Source: Allantophomopsis cytisporea (lineage: Eukaryota; Ascomycota; Leotiomycetes; Phacidiales; Phacidiaceae). Taken from it: DNA of 64,000 nt. The DNA lies in the NCBI GenBank assembly GCA_024752435.1, contig CP103026.1:558001-622000 (forward strand). The letters run 5' to 3'. Each line of letters begins with the position of its first letter. The first letter of the stretch is position 1. Both the position numbers and the translations under genes were made by a program. The notes beneath the pieces are model-generated. The model was not told the origin of the DNA. It saw nothing but the letters and a program-made list of their open reading frames with translations, and searched no databases. Of the stretch, positions 23,126-34,974 are shown piece after piece.

Positions 23126-24251
23126 ATGAGTTATCCACAACGTCACGAGAGTTGGTTCCAACCAATGTCAATAGACTTGATCCTCAAAGTCCTCAACGTC
23201 ACCTTTTTCCACCCCTTCGTGGCATGGATGATTCCGTTGTGCATGCGGGCACAGGCAATGAGTTGGAACGCAACGGCCATGCAAGTTGCTATAGGATATG
23301 CATCATCACTTACAGCACTGTACTTCCTCAATGTTCTTAATCGCCAAATTGCCTACACCAAGGCACGAACTGTGGATTTATCGGAAGAAGTCATTGTGAT
23401 CACTGGAGGAGCCAGTGGATTGGGACTCTTGATCGCCGAGGTCTATGGCATGCGTGGTGCAACAGTTGCCGTACTAGATGTCAAGGAATTGGAGTCCGGT
23501 GAGGCCAGAGGTGTGACAGCATACAAATGTGATGTCTCCAACCTCAAAGAGGTCACACGCGTAGCAGCTGAAATTGAAAGAGATGTAAGCCCTCTCTCCT
23601 TCCAAATATAATCCAGAACAAATCCACTAAACGCCCCAGCTTGGAACCCCAACAATCCTAATCAACAACGCCGGCATCGTCAATGGCAAGCCTCTCCTTG
23701 ACCTCCCAATTGCAGCCATAGAGCGTAACTTCGGTATCAATCTTCTCGCCCACTTCTACACCATCAAGACCTTCCTCCCGGGCATGATCCGCACAGGTCG
23801 CGGCACCATCGTGACCGTATCTTCCGTGCTAGGCCAGATAGGCGCCGCGCACTTGACCGACTACACGGCAGCGAAAGCCGGGCTAACAGCCATGCACAAC
23901 TCGCTGGTCGCTGAGCTGCGCTCGCGGCCCGAGATTAAGATGCTGCTCGTGAAGCCTGGTCAGCTCAGCACACCAATGTTCGCGGGCGTGGATGTCGGTG
24001 GCATCAGGAACTTCTTTGGGCCGGTCATTGAGCCGGTTGATGTTGCAAAGGAGATTATTAAGGCGTTGGATGCGGGGAGTAGTGGGGAGTTGGCGTTGCC
24101 TTTGTATGCTAGGTGGATTGATTGGATGAATGTACTGCCCGTTGGTGTACAGAGGATTGCACGGTGGGCTAGTGGGGTCGATGCTGCGATGCAGGGGTTT
24201 CATGGCAGGGAGGATGTTTTGCGGGCTGAGGAGAAGGAGTCGCTGATTTGA
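23126..24251 (+). CDS. Short-chain dehydrogenase/reductase, membrane-associated (SDR16C/RDH-like)
   Basis: Two exons, 23126-23584 and 23640-24251, encode 356 residues (phase-0 join, GTAAGC donor, CAG acceptor). A hydrophobic N-terminal region (about residues 16-72) should anchor it in a membrane. The Rossmann dinucleotide motif TGGASGLG is at 93-100. An Asp after beta-2 (VAVLDV) suggests NAD(H) preference. NNAG is at 162-165, the catalytic Ser in VTVSSVLG at about 214, and Tyr228-x3-Lys232 in DYTAAKAG. The layout (N-terminal anchor, TGGxxGLG, NNAG, YxxxK) resembles retinol/lipid dehydrogenases of the SDR16C group. Substrate unknown; a lipid is likely given the anchor. All catalytic residues are present. 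Confidence 0.85.
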
Positions 24252-25223
24252 ATGCGTTGCTGGTCAACGAGATTTGTAATGTTTGGTTTTGGGTGAGAGG
24301 TGGAGCTGGTAGAGCTTTGTGTATAGCTATCACTTTGTAAAAAGTTTCGAATGAGCTGAGTAGAGTGTATGAAAATGGAACATATGACTGGAAACAAAGT
24401 TCAAGCCAATGTCAAAATGAAAGGAGTCTTGCATACAAGTGATGAATATATACCAAAGCAGCTTCCTAAGAATTGTAACACCACACCTCGGATGGTCCAT
24501 ATAAACCAGAACAAGCAGAAACTTTTCATTTCTCCTTTGGCCTGGTGATTAGTGTCAACTTGCAGTCCAAGATGTTGCAATCTTATTGTCCATTTTGCGG
24601 AAGTTCAAAGGCGAGTCGCATGACCTGCCTTACTTATAATACTCGTCGAGATATTCCCGAGACAGGGTTACTTCACCTGTTTTTGTTTTTGGGGGGGTTT
24701 TTTGTTGGCAAAGACAATCTCCAGTCCGATTGCCTTTGGTGAGTGAATCATGTGCACTACGATAATAGAGCGTATAGCTCAGCATGAGACTTTGAAGATC
24801 CATCGATTTATCACATTGTAGATTTGGGATCAGGAAACCATGATCGAACTTATGTTACATGCTGCCCTTATGTATTTCCTCTTGTACTCCATGTCATCTG
24901 TTATACCTCGTATCTATCTTCAACTGGTACACGCACGTACGGAACATAAGACCACTTCATCACACACAAATCCAGAAAGACTATATGTTCAATGAACACA
25001 AATCATTGCCATTCCAAAAATCAACCGTGAAGGTAAGTACACTAGAGCACGGGATATCTATTACCACGCAAGCAACGCCACCAAATGCCCGGCACAAGGC
25101 CAACACCCTCAAACTCCATATGAACACAAAGTGATAAACACCCACCAGCCAACTACCAATACCAAAACACCAAGCAGCAATCCCATCGTAATTCTTATTC
25201 TAGTTTTCAATACAGCGTCAAAT
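24252..25223. other. Convergent 3' spacer
   Basis: Nearly 1 kb between the 3' ends of the dehydrogenase and the Sds3-like gene. The open frame at 24859-25134 shows no domain and starts at an unsupported codon. Nothing else was seen. Confidence 0.5.
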
Positions 25224-26849
25224 TTAAATTCCGCGTCTTCGTCTGCCCATTGAACTCCCTTGCTCAGTACCGGTACGACTCATAGCAGGCGCCTCATACC
25301 CCTGATTGCTATTCGAGCGACTCATGGCACCATCATCACGGAGACTACTATACCCCGCCTTCTCAGCAGGAAACCAGCCGCCGTAGGTACCCGGTGGCGC
25401 GCAAGCAGCGTCAAGGGTCGCACGATCAGGCCCCATGATAAGGTTAGCACCCTCCTGGCCGGCCTCCTCGTTGAAGCGAATAGCCTTGGCGATGTGGTTC
25501 CAGTCGTTCTGCCACTCCTCTTGATTGACGGAGGCTGGGGAGATAGCTGATTCTTTCTCATACCGCTTCGCGGCCATGTTGGAGATGGCAGGTGGGAGGC
25601 GTGGGAGGGAGGAGACGACGCGCCTGTAGTTCGCACCATTGGTTAGATAGTCTAGGGCCATGATGCCGGTAGGTGTGAGGAAGTTTCCGTTTCCGCCTGC
25701 GCCACGGGTAGAGCGCGTTGCGTGCGAGGGTTCGCGGGCCATGGGGGCGGCATTTGGAGGAGAATCTGGAGACTCGGCATCCTCTGCATCACCGTTTATC
25801 TCTTTCGCTGTGTCAGAATCGTTGTCACTGCCTTCAGTTGGATGATCAAGAACGTATTTATACGCCGCCAATGCCGCATGGTTATAGGTCATGCCGAGAT
25901 CTTTATCGGTGAACAGTTTCTCAATGCTGTATAGGGGTGTTTCAAACTGCTTGGCGGTCTCCCGGGCCTTGTCTAAGCTCCAGACTGGTGTGTTGTTTCC
26001 ATTATCATATGCTCTTCTTGATGGTGCTGGTGACCCATCATCATCGGCTGCTCTACGCTTGCGCTTATGACTGTCGGCGAAGGAAATGTCTTCGGCTTCT
26101 CTGCGATTGCGAGTTGCCCTCTTACTATGCATGCCTCCAGGGCTTGCAGGGTTATGAATACTGAATTGATTTGGATGCAACAGAACAGCATTCGAATCCG
26201 CAATGTCGAGTGCTCCTTTCTCTTTTTCCAACCGAAGTTTCTTGCTGGTGATGCTATTGATGAGGCGGTCGCGAAGGGTTTTCGAAAGAGCACTGTGCTC
26301 TTCTTCTGCGAGCCTGTGTCTGAATCGCTGGGCATTATTGAGGTCGGCCATTTTCTTTTCGAATTCGGCCTATTGATTAATTAGTTACCGACTAATTAGG
26401 TTCGGAACGTTTCTGGGGGCGCGTACCTTGTGCCTGACCAGATGAGCATCTCTTTGCTCAACGGCATCGTTGATCTCCCGTGCGAATTCCGCGTACACTC
26501 TGCCACCCATAATGCTACCATCGCCATTCATCATGTGTGTACCTCCAGAGATGCTGAAGATCAAGTCATCAATATCCTCACCCCTGTCGTCCAGAGGAAA
26601 GGAACTATTGACTTCTGCTGCCATGATCAAAGCAGTGTCGATCTGGATCGCTTGAAGTTGCTGACGATAATGTAGATCGCGGTTGGTGGAGAATTGCATT
26701 GTAATCTCTGCCAGTCGATCGGAGAGCGCTGTTCTTCTCTTGTCCCGTTTTGAAAGTGGTTGTGCTGGTGGTGTTTCCGAACGTTGTCGGTGTTGGCGAT
26801 GACCTTGTCCCATAACGGGAGAAGGCCCCGGTGAAGGACTATGGTTCAT
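25224..26849 (-). CDS. Sds3-like histone-deacetylase-complex subunit
   Basis: Two exons, 26427-26849 and 25224-26369, encode 522 residues with a phase-0 join. Exon 1 has KRDKRRTALSDRLAEITMQF then RDLHYRQQLQAIQID, the basic and coiled-coil start of filamentous-fungal Sds3-like proteins. Exon 2 continues the long coiled coil (HRLAEEEHSALSKTLRDRLINSI, KLRLEKEKGALDIAD) and then the very conserved LLHPNQFSIHNPASPGG. A second block, EKLFTDKDLGMTYNHAALAAYKY, is also typical. Known role: structural subunit of Rpd3L/Sin3-type deacetylase complexes that repress transcription in the nucleus. The ATG at 26849 (AAAATGAAC) was chosen; the longer frame starts at TTG. A Dep1-type naming is possible, since the two families are related. 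Confidence 0.8.
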
Positions 26850-28027
26850 TTTAAAGTATGGGAACTGTGTTTGAAGGTATTGATGAGCTGTGAGAAGAAT
26901 CTCAAGCTTTGGAAATGTTTCGTTGTGGACCTGTTGTAGGTTTGAAGGGAAGAAGCTGAGAGGAGACAAGAAGATTTGGTGTCACAGATTGACGGTGATA
27001 ATTAAGTAGTGTAGGGCGCAAAATCGATTTGAAAAGAGTAATGTGACGGGATAATCGAAGAGAAGAGGACTTTATCCAATACAATGTCAGTATTGAGATT
27101 TGATATAATGGTGGTTGGTATTGTACTGATTGCTGCGAAAGGTGGTGCTCACAAAGCTGCTGGCACTCATCATCCGTATACTGCACGGAGATAGCCGAGC
27201 TATTGATCACACCTAAGGCTTCTGACCACTAAGAGACTCTACCGATCGATGAACTGACCAATCATGCCTTTGCTTCGCGAGGCTGATATTTCTCCAGTGT
27301 TTTGGTGCTTAAGCCCTCACCGAAAAGGGACTCAACCTTTTGAATTCTTGGTAGAATTCATCCTTTTCTTTGGAGCCTACACTCAAACTGATGACGTTGA
27401 CTAAGGTCCTTGATTACTTTCTTCCTCTTTTATTTTCTTTTTCTCTTTCTTTTTTTCTTTGGTAAAGCATTATACGCTTCTTACATCAAAACCAGATATC
27501 GGGATGCAAATGAATATGGAAAAGGAAAAGGACGGATTTTGCACAAGGTACGGAAATTTCAGTTACAAGCAAAGCACCTGAGCATGTGGTTGACAATATA
27601 AGTGGCACGCACTGCGTTCTCTACGTTGTATAGTCACCAAATTTGCTCCCACAAGAATATCTAGAGACAGTCACAATGCTCTTCTATATTTCTAAGAATT
27701 GATCCATAGCATCTCAAGAGATCAGAAATGATACCCATAAAGCTTATAATCTTTGGAAATTATTTCTGTGGAGAAATCGGCATCCTACTACAATGAACTT
27801 TTTATACGTGCCAATTTTTGTGCCAACCGCGTGTTAAGGTACTAACTAACTTACATGCATAACCCAATAAATTTAATAAGCTTAAATTATAAGATTAGAA
27901 GCGAAGTTCAATTACAAAACTACTGTATAAGTGTTGTATGAGAAATACATCTTGCAATATCTATATCATATCATAAGTCAGGTTCTAATACTTGTCACCA
28001 CCAAATCCAGCGGGTTTAGGAACTGGT

Positions 28028-28510
28028 TCACACTGCCTCAAGCACCTTCGCACGGGATGGTCGTGTAGCTGGTCCTGGCTTACCTATTTGGCGAGAAGTT
28101 AGGATGCCAAGACTGATGCGGTTAAATTCTTGTTGGAAACCCGATGTTGGAGCATCCACAGCTAGCCATGTATCTACATATGCGGATCTCTGTCTTGAGT
28201 ACGGGTATACAATACCGACGATACGGTCCACACGAATTCTAGTGTCTATTCGGGAATCAGGTAGATCTGAACTACATATGTGCTTGTCTTTTATCGACAT
28301 GTTTTCGAGATTTCTAGACATTGGGATCCTGGACAGGAATTCTTCGTCTCCGCCTCATTATTGCATTAAGTGCTCTTGGCTGGGTTCTACACAGTATGTA
28401 TTCTACTCTCCAACCGAGCCAACATCGGGTTCTGATGTAAATTCGACCCCGAGCGGCACGGTATCGGCCAGTTTGAATATGCGAGCGACGAATGGATGGC
28501 TTTTTAAGTA
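28028..28510 (-). pseudogene. Possible decayed gene, one frame with three stops
   Basis: Read on the minus strand in a single frame from about 28510 down to 28028, the sequence gives protein-like segments (YLKSHPFVARIFKLADTVPL, VEFTSEPDVGSVGE, then GGDEEFLSRIP and RSAYVDTWLAVDAPTSGFQQ) broken by TAG, TAA and TGA codons between about 28355 and 28415. No family was recognised. It may be a relict gene or a chance open stretch; the plus strand is also open over much of it. Confidence 0.25.
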
Positions 28511-28843
28511 GCGTGCACAACTACGAGATGAATACTTTCAAGCACTGTAGCCAAAATCCTCCATGTTGTATGCCTCGCCTAGCTGCGATGACCGGCAAGT
28601 TTATCTCTTCCGCTACTTAGCATCAGTGGAGCTCCATCATTTTCTTTCAAGCTCAGACTCTACCGGAAAATATCGTATTCAGCTCGGCCACGTCCTTGTA
28701 TGGAATGGCGAGACATTTTTCCGTCTTGTTTTCTATTGTTTTCTATTGTTTCCTCCGTATCCGCCGCTGCAAATCACCCTGGTGTACTTATAAAATAAGT
28801 GGGGAATAGATGTAGTAAGATAAGATGATAGTACTATCAGATG

Positions 28844-28852
28844 ATCAGATAA
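28844..28852 (+). promoter_or_regulatory. SreA-type GATA site ATCAGATAA
   Basis: An exact match to the ATCWGATAA motif known for the fungal iron-repressing GATA factor SreA (established knowledge from Aspergillus). It is 326 bp upstream of the siderophore-transporter ATG. A near copy (ATCAGATG, 28836-28843) lies directly next to it, and further GATA cores at 28818-28829. This suggests repression under iron-replete conditions. Confidence 0.6.
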
Positions 28853-29177
28853 TCAGGAAAGATGGCGCGGTTCAGCTTGAGCTACAGGGTTGGGAATATG
28901 ATGGCGCTTTCCCTTATGGTTTTCATCCCCTACACCTTACCTGTGTGACTCATTACAACGCTTCGGACTGCATTAATTCCTGTGTAGTTCAATTAATACT
29001 TAGTTCATGAGATGGCAGGCATAGTTTCATGGAGGCGGTGGACTTTTCTCTTGCTTTGCTGGCTCTCACAATGCTCTGACGGGTACAAGTATTACTCTCA
29101 TTCCCAATTTTCTCTCCCCCTCATTATTTTACTATTTGAATTCTTCACTTACGGCTAGTCTGCCATTGGATATCGCT

Positions 29178-30998
29178 ATGAGGTTCAGACTTCCTGTCAA
29201 GCTTGATCAAGCGCCTGTTACCGAGGAGAAATCCCGTACAGATGAGGAAATAACAGTCGTTCCTGTAGCCAATGAGGATGCTTCTTCTGGCGAAGATGAG
29301 GTCTCAAATGGCAAGTTACAGCATGGTGTCCTAGTAGCAGAGGCTGCTGCTAAGTTCTGGACTAAGAAAGAGTTGATCGCGACCTATTTTCTGTACGCAC
29401 CATAAGTTTGGAGTACAAGTCTTTCATCAGTGCTGACAGGGCTCTGTAGAATCTGGGTCGTCAATTTCATGATGGCGTTCTCCTCGGGAATTGTTGGCAC
29501 CCTTACTCCCTATGTTACCAGTTCTTTTGAAGCACACTCCCTGACAGCGACCACATCCATCATCGCCAGTCTTATCAGTGGCCTTATTAAGCTGCCATAT
29601 GCGAAGGTTTTGGATATCTGGGGTCGTCCTCAAGGTTTCGCCGTGATGGTTGGTAGCTTTACGTTGGGCATGATCATGATGGCAGGATGCAATGATGTCA
29701 AAACATACTGCGCCGCTCAAGTCTTTTACAACGTTGGTTATGGTTGTCTCGACTTTACCATGTCCATCTTCATAATCGATACAGCCGTTCTTAAGAATCG
29801 TGCGTGGTGGTTTGCGTATGCTTCATCCCCGTGGCTGATCACCACCTGGTGTTACGGACCGGCTGCCTCGAGCGTCTTGACGGGTATGGGATTCCGCTGG
29901 GGGTTTGGAATCTGGGCCATTATCTTCCCCATCATGTGTACACCATTATGGGCACTCTTCCACTTGAACCAGAAGAAGGCCGAGAAGGCTTCTCTTGTCC
30001 CAAAGATGGAGAGCGGCCGCACCTTTTACCAGTCTTGTATTTACTACTGCAGAGAGTTCGATGTTATCGGCCTGCTGCTCATCACTACCGGTCTGGCCTT
30101 GTTCCTCCTTGCCTTCAGCTTGTACTCGTATCAGAAGAACGAGTGGAGGTCTCCATTAATCATCTGCTTCATCATATTTGGTGGCTTGCTCATCATTGCG
30201 TTCGCACTTTATGAGAGATTCCTAGCTCCTGTCACCTTCATTCCTTGGAATCTGATCAAGAACCGTACCATATTCTTTACCTATACCATGGTTGCCAGTC
30301 TATACTGCGCGTGGTACATTTGGGATAGTTACTTTTACTCTCTGCTCATTGTCGTCTTCAACCAGAGTGTTACGGACGCCACCTACATCTCAAACATCTA
30401 TACCATGGGGTCCTGCTTCTGGTCTCTTGTTCTCGGAGTCATTATTCGATATAACGGTCGCATCAAGATGCATGCTCTCTTCTTTGGTGTCCCCATTACA
30501 GCTCTGGCAGTTGGACTGATGATCAAGTTCCGTCAACCTGATACCAACATTGGCTACATTGTTATGTGCCAGATCTTCATTGCCTTGGGTGGTGGGACTT
30601 TGGTCATCTGCGAGCAGATGACTGTTATGGCTGTGTCTGCTCATCAGCACATCCCTGCCGTTCTTTCAGTGGAATCTATGATCTCTAGTGTCGGTGGCTC
30701 AATCGGTTCTACTATTGCTGCTGCCTTGTGGACTGGCATCTTCCCCAAGAAACTTGCTGAGTACCTGCCTGCGGAGGAGCAAGCCAACCTAACTTCCATC
30801 TATGGCAGTCTCACGGTCCAATCTTCATATGCTGTGGGAACTCCTACGAGAGATGCTATCAATCATGCTTATGGTGATACTCAACGGCTTATGCTCATTG
30901 CTGCTACGTGTTTATACTCTATCACTCTTGTCTCTACAATACTGTGGAAGGATATCAACGTCAAGGATATCAAGCAGGTCAAGGGACTGATTTTCTAA
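29178..30998 (+). CDS. MFS siderophore-iron transporter (MirB/SIT family)
   Basis: Two exons, 29178-29392 and 29450-30998, encode 587 residues. The intron splits a Leu codon (donor GTACGC, acceptor TAG). A hydrophilic N-terminal tail of about 60 residues precedes KKELIATYFLIWVVNFMMAF and TLTPYVTSSF, the family signature around TM1. Next come KLPYAKVLDIWGRPQGF (the MFS loop 2-3 motif), GYGCLDF, and later YSNIYTMGSCFWS-like, GGGTLVICEQM and SAHQHIPAVLSVESMISSVG segments typical of fungal siderophore:H+ symporters with 14 helices. The length is usual. It imports a ferri-siderophore across the plasma or vesicle membrane; the exact siderophore cannot be told. The iron-type GATA site upstream agrees with this role. 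The ATG was chosen over an upstream TTG at 29136. Confidence 0.9.
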
Positions 30999-31419
30999 AT
31001 GATCTTGAGCAAAAAACAAACTAAATATAACAAAGGCTGGGCAAAGTCCTAAATCCTTGGCGAAGAATCAAAGATCTAGCTAATTAGCATAGAAACACAT
31101 TGAGTTGTTAATGTAATTATACTCCAATTAAAGATATGATCCATAACCCTAACTACTGCTGTTAATTATCCTATAGTGTACGCGCACTTTAATGTAGTTG
31201 AAGATAATAAATTCATCACTTAACAAACAGCGCGAACACGTAACGGAGGGAAAATTCTCGGCTCTTGACAGACCGTGCACTTGAAAGCCTCAACCGGTAT
31301 AGAAAAAGAAGAGGAAAAAATAGGAAAAGAAAAAAGACAACAACAAAATTAACGCTATGTAAAATTCGTCCATGAAACATCTTTCAGAACAAAAGGTGAA
31401 AAAGAAATTTCCTACGAAG
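30999..31419. other. Spacer between the siderophore transporter and tRNA-Val
   Basis: 3' flank of the transporter. A T-rich run on the minus strand just beyond position 31420 (TTTC then T5, about 31400-31410) would serve as the Pol III terminator for the tRNA. Confidence 0.5.
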
Positions 31420-31492
31420 TAGTCGAGACGGGGCTTGAACCCGCGACCTTCTGCGTGTTAGGCAGACGCTCTACCAACTGAGCTACCCGGCC
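31420..31492 (-). tRNA. tRNA-Val (AAC)
   Basis: A 73-nt cloverleaf without intron. Acceptor GGCCGGG pairs with CTCGACT (G-U at the first pair, one C-A mismatch at 3-70). D arm GCTC/GAGC, anticodon stem TCTGC/GCAGA with loop CTAACAC (anticodon AAC, valine), five-base variable loop, and T arm GCGGG-TTCAAGC-CCCGT. A and B boxes are intact. The two weak acceptor pairs are unusual but tolerable. Confidence 0.9.
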
Positions 31493-31870
31493 AATGCTTG
31501 TTATGGAATGAGCCACTCTATTTAGCAATATGAAAATGCATGCTAAGTAGGTTATGTTGAAGAATTCTAGATATAAGGACCTATAAATATCATTGATAGC
31601 AATATTCACACCTCCATGGAACATAGACACCTTAGATGAATACCTCATGTTATGACAGGATCATCATTCTTTTATGTACAGCAATTCGCCCTGTCCCGAA
31701 CTTTCTAAAAGGGCATCCAGCCCCATCCAAACTCCATCCATTGCTAGGAGAAACTCCTATTCCAGCCAGTGTCTGTTTCTACAAGCCTTTTCCGATCCCC
31801 ACCCAATCCAAACGCCAAAATCCGACCAAATCTACCCCCATATCCCCTTACCGATCCGAATGTATGAAAT
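31493..31870. other. Spacer between tRNA-Val and the glycosyltransferase-like gene
   Basis: 5' flank of the tRNA and 3' flank of the minus-strand gene. No feature recognised. Confidence 0.5.
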
Positions 31871-33639
31871 CTACTGGCCAGTCTTCTTCGGTTTCCCGGC
31901 AATGAGGTTCCCGAAAGAATTGATATACGGCTCCTCCTCCGCAAGCTCCGCATTGCCATCGCCAAAGAGCTCGTCATCGTAAGCACCACAGACTTCATCC
32001 CAATCTAACCACTCACCACGATCCGTCCAAACACCGCCCTTTCCACCCTTCAAATTCCACCAGCGCTCGCCGCCCTCGGCTGCAGCAGTAGCTGCGACTG
32101 TGCCCTGGGAAGAGCGCATGGACTGGCGAAGCAGGGCGCGGGCCCACGGCTGGAACCACATTCTGTGCCACCAGTCGCTGAGGAGGTTCTCTGCGCCGCG
32201 AAATTGGACGGCGGCTGGGACGGAGAAGCCTGGAAGAGCGATGTTGGCGACAAGTGAGACATCCGCCCAGTGGAGATCGCGAGGGATGGCATCGATTTGA
32301 GGTTTGATTGATGGGGTGGAGGCTTGTGTTGGCTCTTGGTGCTGCTGGAGCGGCAATCGCGTATTGTTGAGATCGGCTGGGAGTGTGGCCGTGTGGTTCA
32401 TCTGCGCTAGGTCATCGAACTTGATGAAGCGAATATCCTCTGTCGTATCCTTCATTACTTGAAATACCGACATGTCGTAGTCGAGCCCAATGCCGAATTC
32501 GTAGGTCGCGCCGGGGATGGCAGTCATGTTGAATAGGGTTGTGTTAATCATCTTCTCGCCGTTTCCTAGCTTCTCGGAAAGCCATTCGTGCCACTTCGCA
32601 CTGGCGCCCATGGAAGACTTTCTCACAACTTCACGTTGAAATTCTTGTTCGCCGAAGATCTCGGAAAGCACAAAGTGGCTACCATGGGCAGCTCCTGTCG
32701 TAAAATCGAGCTTCTCGTTTGCTCGCTCGTAGATAGGTCGCAGGTCGGACACTCTTCCAATCGTATTGCCAGGTTCCATGTATACTGGAAGATCCTCCAA
32801 TGGAAGATCAGTGGCCAGAGGTGAATCAGGAACACCGAAGCAAGCTGGATTTGGTCTAGTGTTTGATGAACAAGTCATGCCAGCTCCATACAGGACTCTT
32901 TCATAAAATTTCGAGGGCCTTGCTTCAGCGCGTGTCGTACCGGGTACATCCTCCCTTGCAATCCCATATTTCTCTCTCAGTCGAATATCCGCCGCTCTTC
33001 GGCTTTCCATGAAGCGGTTTATCATGACTCCTGCAGGTAATTGGAACCAGGTGTTGTCCTCCACAATTAAAGCAAGATCGTTATCGCCTACTTGCTTCCC
33101 GGAGAGATATCGATATACACCTCGAGCAGCTCCAGTATTTGAATGTGGATCTTCTTCGATGCCTGCATAGTTGACCAGTGTCGGAGGAGGGTAATTGAGA
33201 ATGGCAGCGGACAACAATGTCTTGCAGACATTTGCGCTTGGTTTGTTTGCGGGAACAAGAAGGTGGAACTTGGGCTTCTTGCTCAAGGTATATGGCGTTT
33301 CCACAAGATCATCATCCCACCTCATGCCATCGTATTCGTTATTGAATGGATATCGCAGATCTGGAACGTATTGGCCAAAACTTGAAGCTGTCTCGTGGAA
33401 ATTGATCTGTTTTGAATCAATTAGTTGATTGCTCATTTACGTGCTTCGAGGCCAATCCTTACAGTGCCTAAGCTTAACTTCATAGTACAGATAAAAATCA
33501 GGACTGCTGCAGCGGCAATTACAAGCCGCCCTCGTAATTTGCTTGGTTGTCGTAGACATAGTATGACTTGGCCGGCGACCCTGGTGGGGGAGCTTGGATA
33601 ATTTCCACTGCCATCGAGAATGCCGGTTTTCGAGGCCAT
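31871..33639 (-). CDS. Fungal type II membrane protein, glycosyltransferase-like
   Basis: Two exons, 33463-33639 and 31871-33406, joined in phase 0, encode 570 residues. A single membrane helix lies at about residues 38-54. The luminal part begins with KFHLLVPANKPSANVCKTLLSAAILNYPPPTLVNYAG and then YRYLSGKQVGDNDLALIVEDNTWFQLPAGVMINRF. This matches a widespread fungal family whose members usually read LIVDGYDVWFQLP at that place, recalling a GT-A nucleotide-sugar site. Here residues 175-179 are EDNTW, so the usual D-x-x-D pattern is altered. Later blocks (ATYEFGIGLDYDMSVFQV, HWADVSLVANIALPG) are also typical. A Golgi location and a glycosyltransferase-like fold are inferred; activity and substrate are unknown. 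Confidence 0.65.
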
Positions 33640-34555
33640 GATGGGATAATGAGGCCAAGAGCAATGAATGGAAGGATTGATGGGTTGAAGCACAAGTCAA
33701 CGTGTGCAGAATGCGTATGTTGAGCTCTTCTGTTCTAATCGTGACAGTACCGCGTTCGTCTGATAATGAATGACCGTAATATAAAATCTGCGGGTTCTGG
33801 CAGTCAACCCAAGTAACCAGCCTTGAGCGACCTCAACAAGCAATAGTTTGATCGTGACTAATGTAGATTGAGGACCGGGAGATGATTTTGAGGGCCGGCT
33901 AAATGTTGATTAGGAGGGTGCGATAGGTCGTAACGAAGGACAATGGCGGAAGAGAGTCTAATGTTCTGTAGATGCAGATGTTCCGCTACCAATATAAGGA
34001 AAGTAAGGAACGAGGAGGCGATGATGACCAAATATTTACGAGCTCAGGCAATGATAGTGTAATAGTATAAGAGCAATGTAGGAAGCATTCTTTGAGGACA
34101 TAGCATTCCAGTCACTAGGAAGAGTAGTCACAATAAACAAAAGTCAAAATCAATGCGAAAGAAAATCGGACCGGTACTCTAATCCAGAGAGGATCTTGGA
34201 GTGACGATTTGAAGAAGATCATCAGGGGCACTCCATGTGCCCTGTCCTGTCCTATACGAAGAACCTCAAGACCTAGATGCCAGAATACGAAGGGGCGATC
34301 TCCAGATATCAACCTACCATTTGCTTGTATAATGTCGTACTCGACATCTGCAGGTTTTTCTCGTGCGCAAGATGTCGGTCTATTGAGTAGTCGACTGTTG
34401 ACAGCCGTAGGATGCGCGGGATTGTGAAACCTCGAGGCTTACAAGTCTCCACTATGATGTGTCGTGAGATGCTTGTTATGTCGATCCAACGCCACAGAGC
34501 AGGGTAGCGTCGCCTTTTCAGCCGTTTGTGCTTGTACTTGACACCCCACGAGTCA

Positions 34556-34583
34556 TACATAAATACATAAATACATAAATACA
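34556..34583. repeat. (ATAAATAC)n short tandem repeat
   Basis: Three copies of an ATAAATAC octamer. Confidence 0.8.
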
Positions 34584-34927
34584 TTACTCGGTGGGGGACT
34601 GGTATGTAAACCGGGAAATAAAGAATACAAAGGAATACACAAGATTTCAGATCTCGAAACCATTGTCTTTTGTCTTTGTCTTTTCTTATTTTGGCCTTGT
34701 CTCTCTTTTTGTGTGTGTGTGAGAGAGTGCGTGCTTTCAGGATGATTGGAATTCTTCCTGGTCTGCTTAGTATAGCACTGGGATGAGATACGATGGATGG
34801 ATCATCGATTAGACAATTGTGATCAAGGGAGCTTCGCTCCTGAAAACCCTCCCTGCCTGTGGGATCTTCATAATGACAATCACTTCTCTTCGAATTTCCA
34901 ACCACGACTAGAAATTCAGCATAGCCA

Positions 34928-34974
34928 CAAATATAAATACAAATATAAATGCAAATATAAATATAAATATAAAT
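34928..34974. repeat. (AAATAT)n/(AAATAC)n hexanucleotide repeat
   Basis: About seven imperfect AAATAT/AAATAC units. Confidence 0.85.

Larger units (their letters stand above)
26850..29177. other. Divergent spacer between the Sds3-like and siderophore-transporter genes
   Basis: About 2.3 kb. It holds a very AT-rich block (about 27600-28000), a possible decayed gene (28028-28510) and a GATA-rich segment with one iron-regulator-type site (28844-28852). The transporter promoter is at the right end. Confidence 0.55.

Noticed and set aside
28104..28511. 136-codon plus-strand open frame
   Set aside because: It overlaps a more protein-like (but broken) minus-strand frame; no family and no promoter or splice evidence.
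31412..31648. 78-codon open frame ending in GRVAQLVERLPNTQKVAGSSPVSTTS
   Set aside because: It is the translation of the tRNA-Val gene, a familiar annotation artefact.
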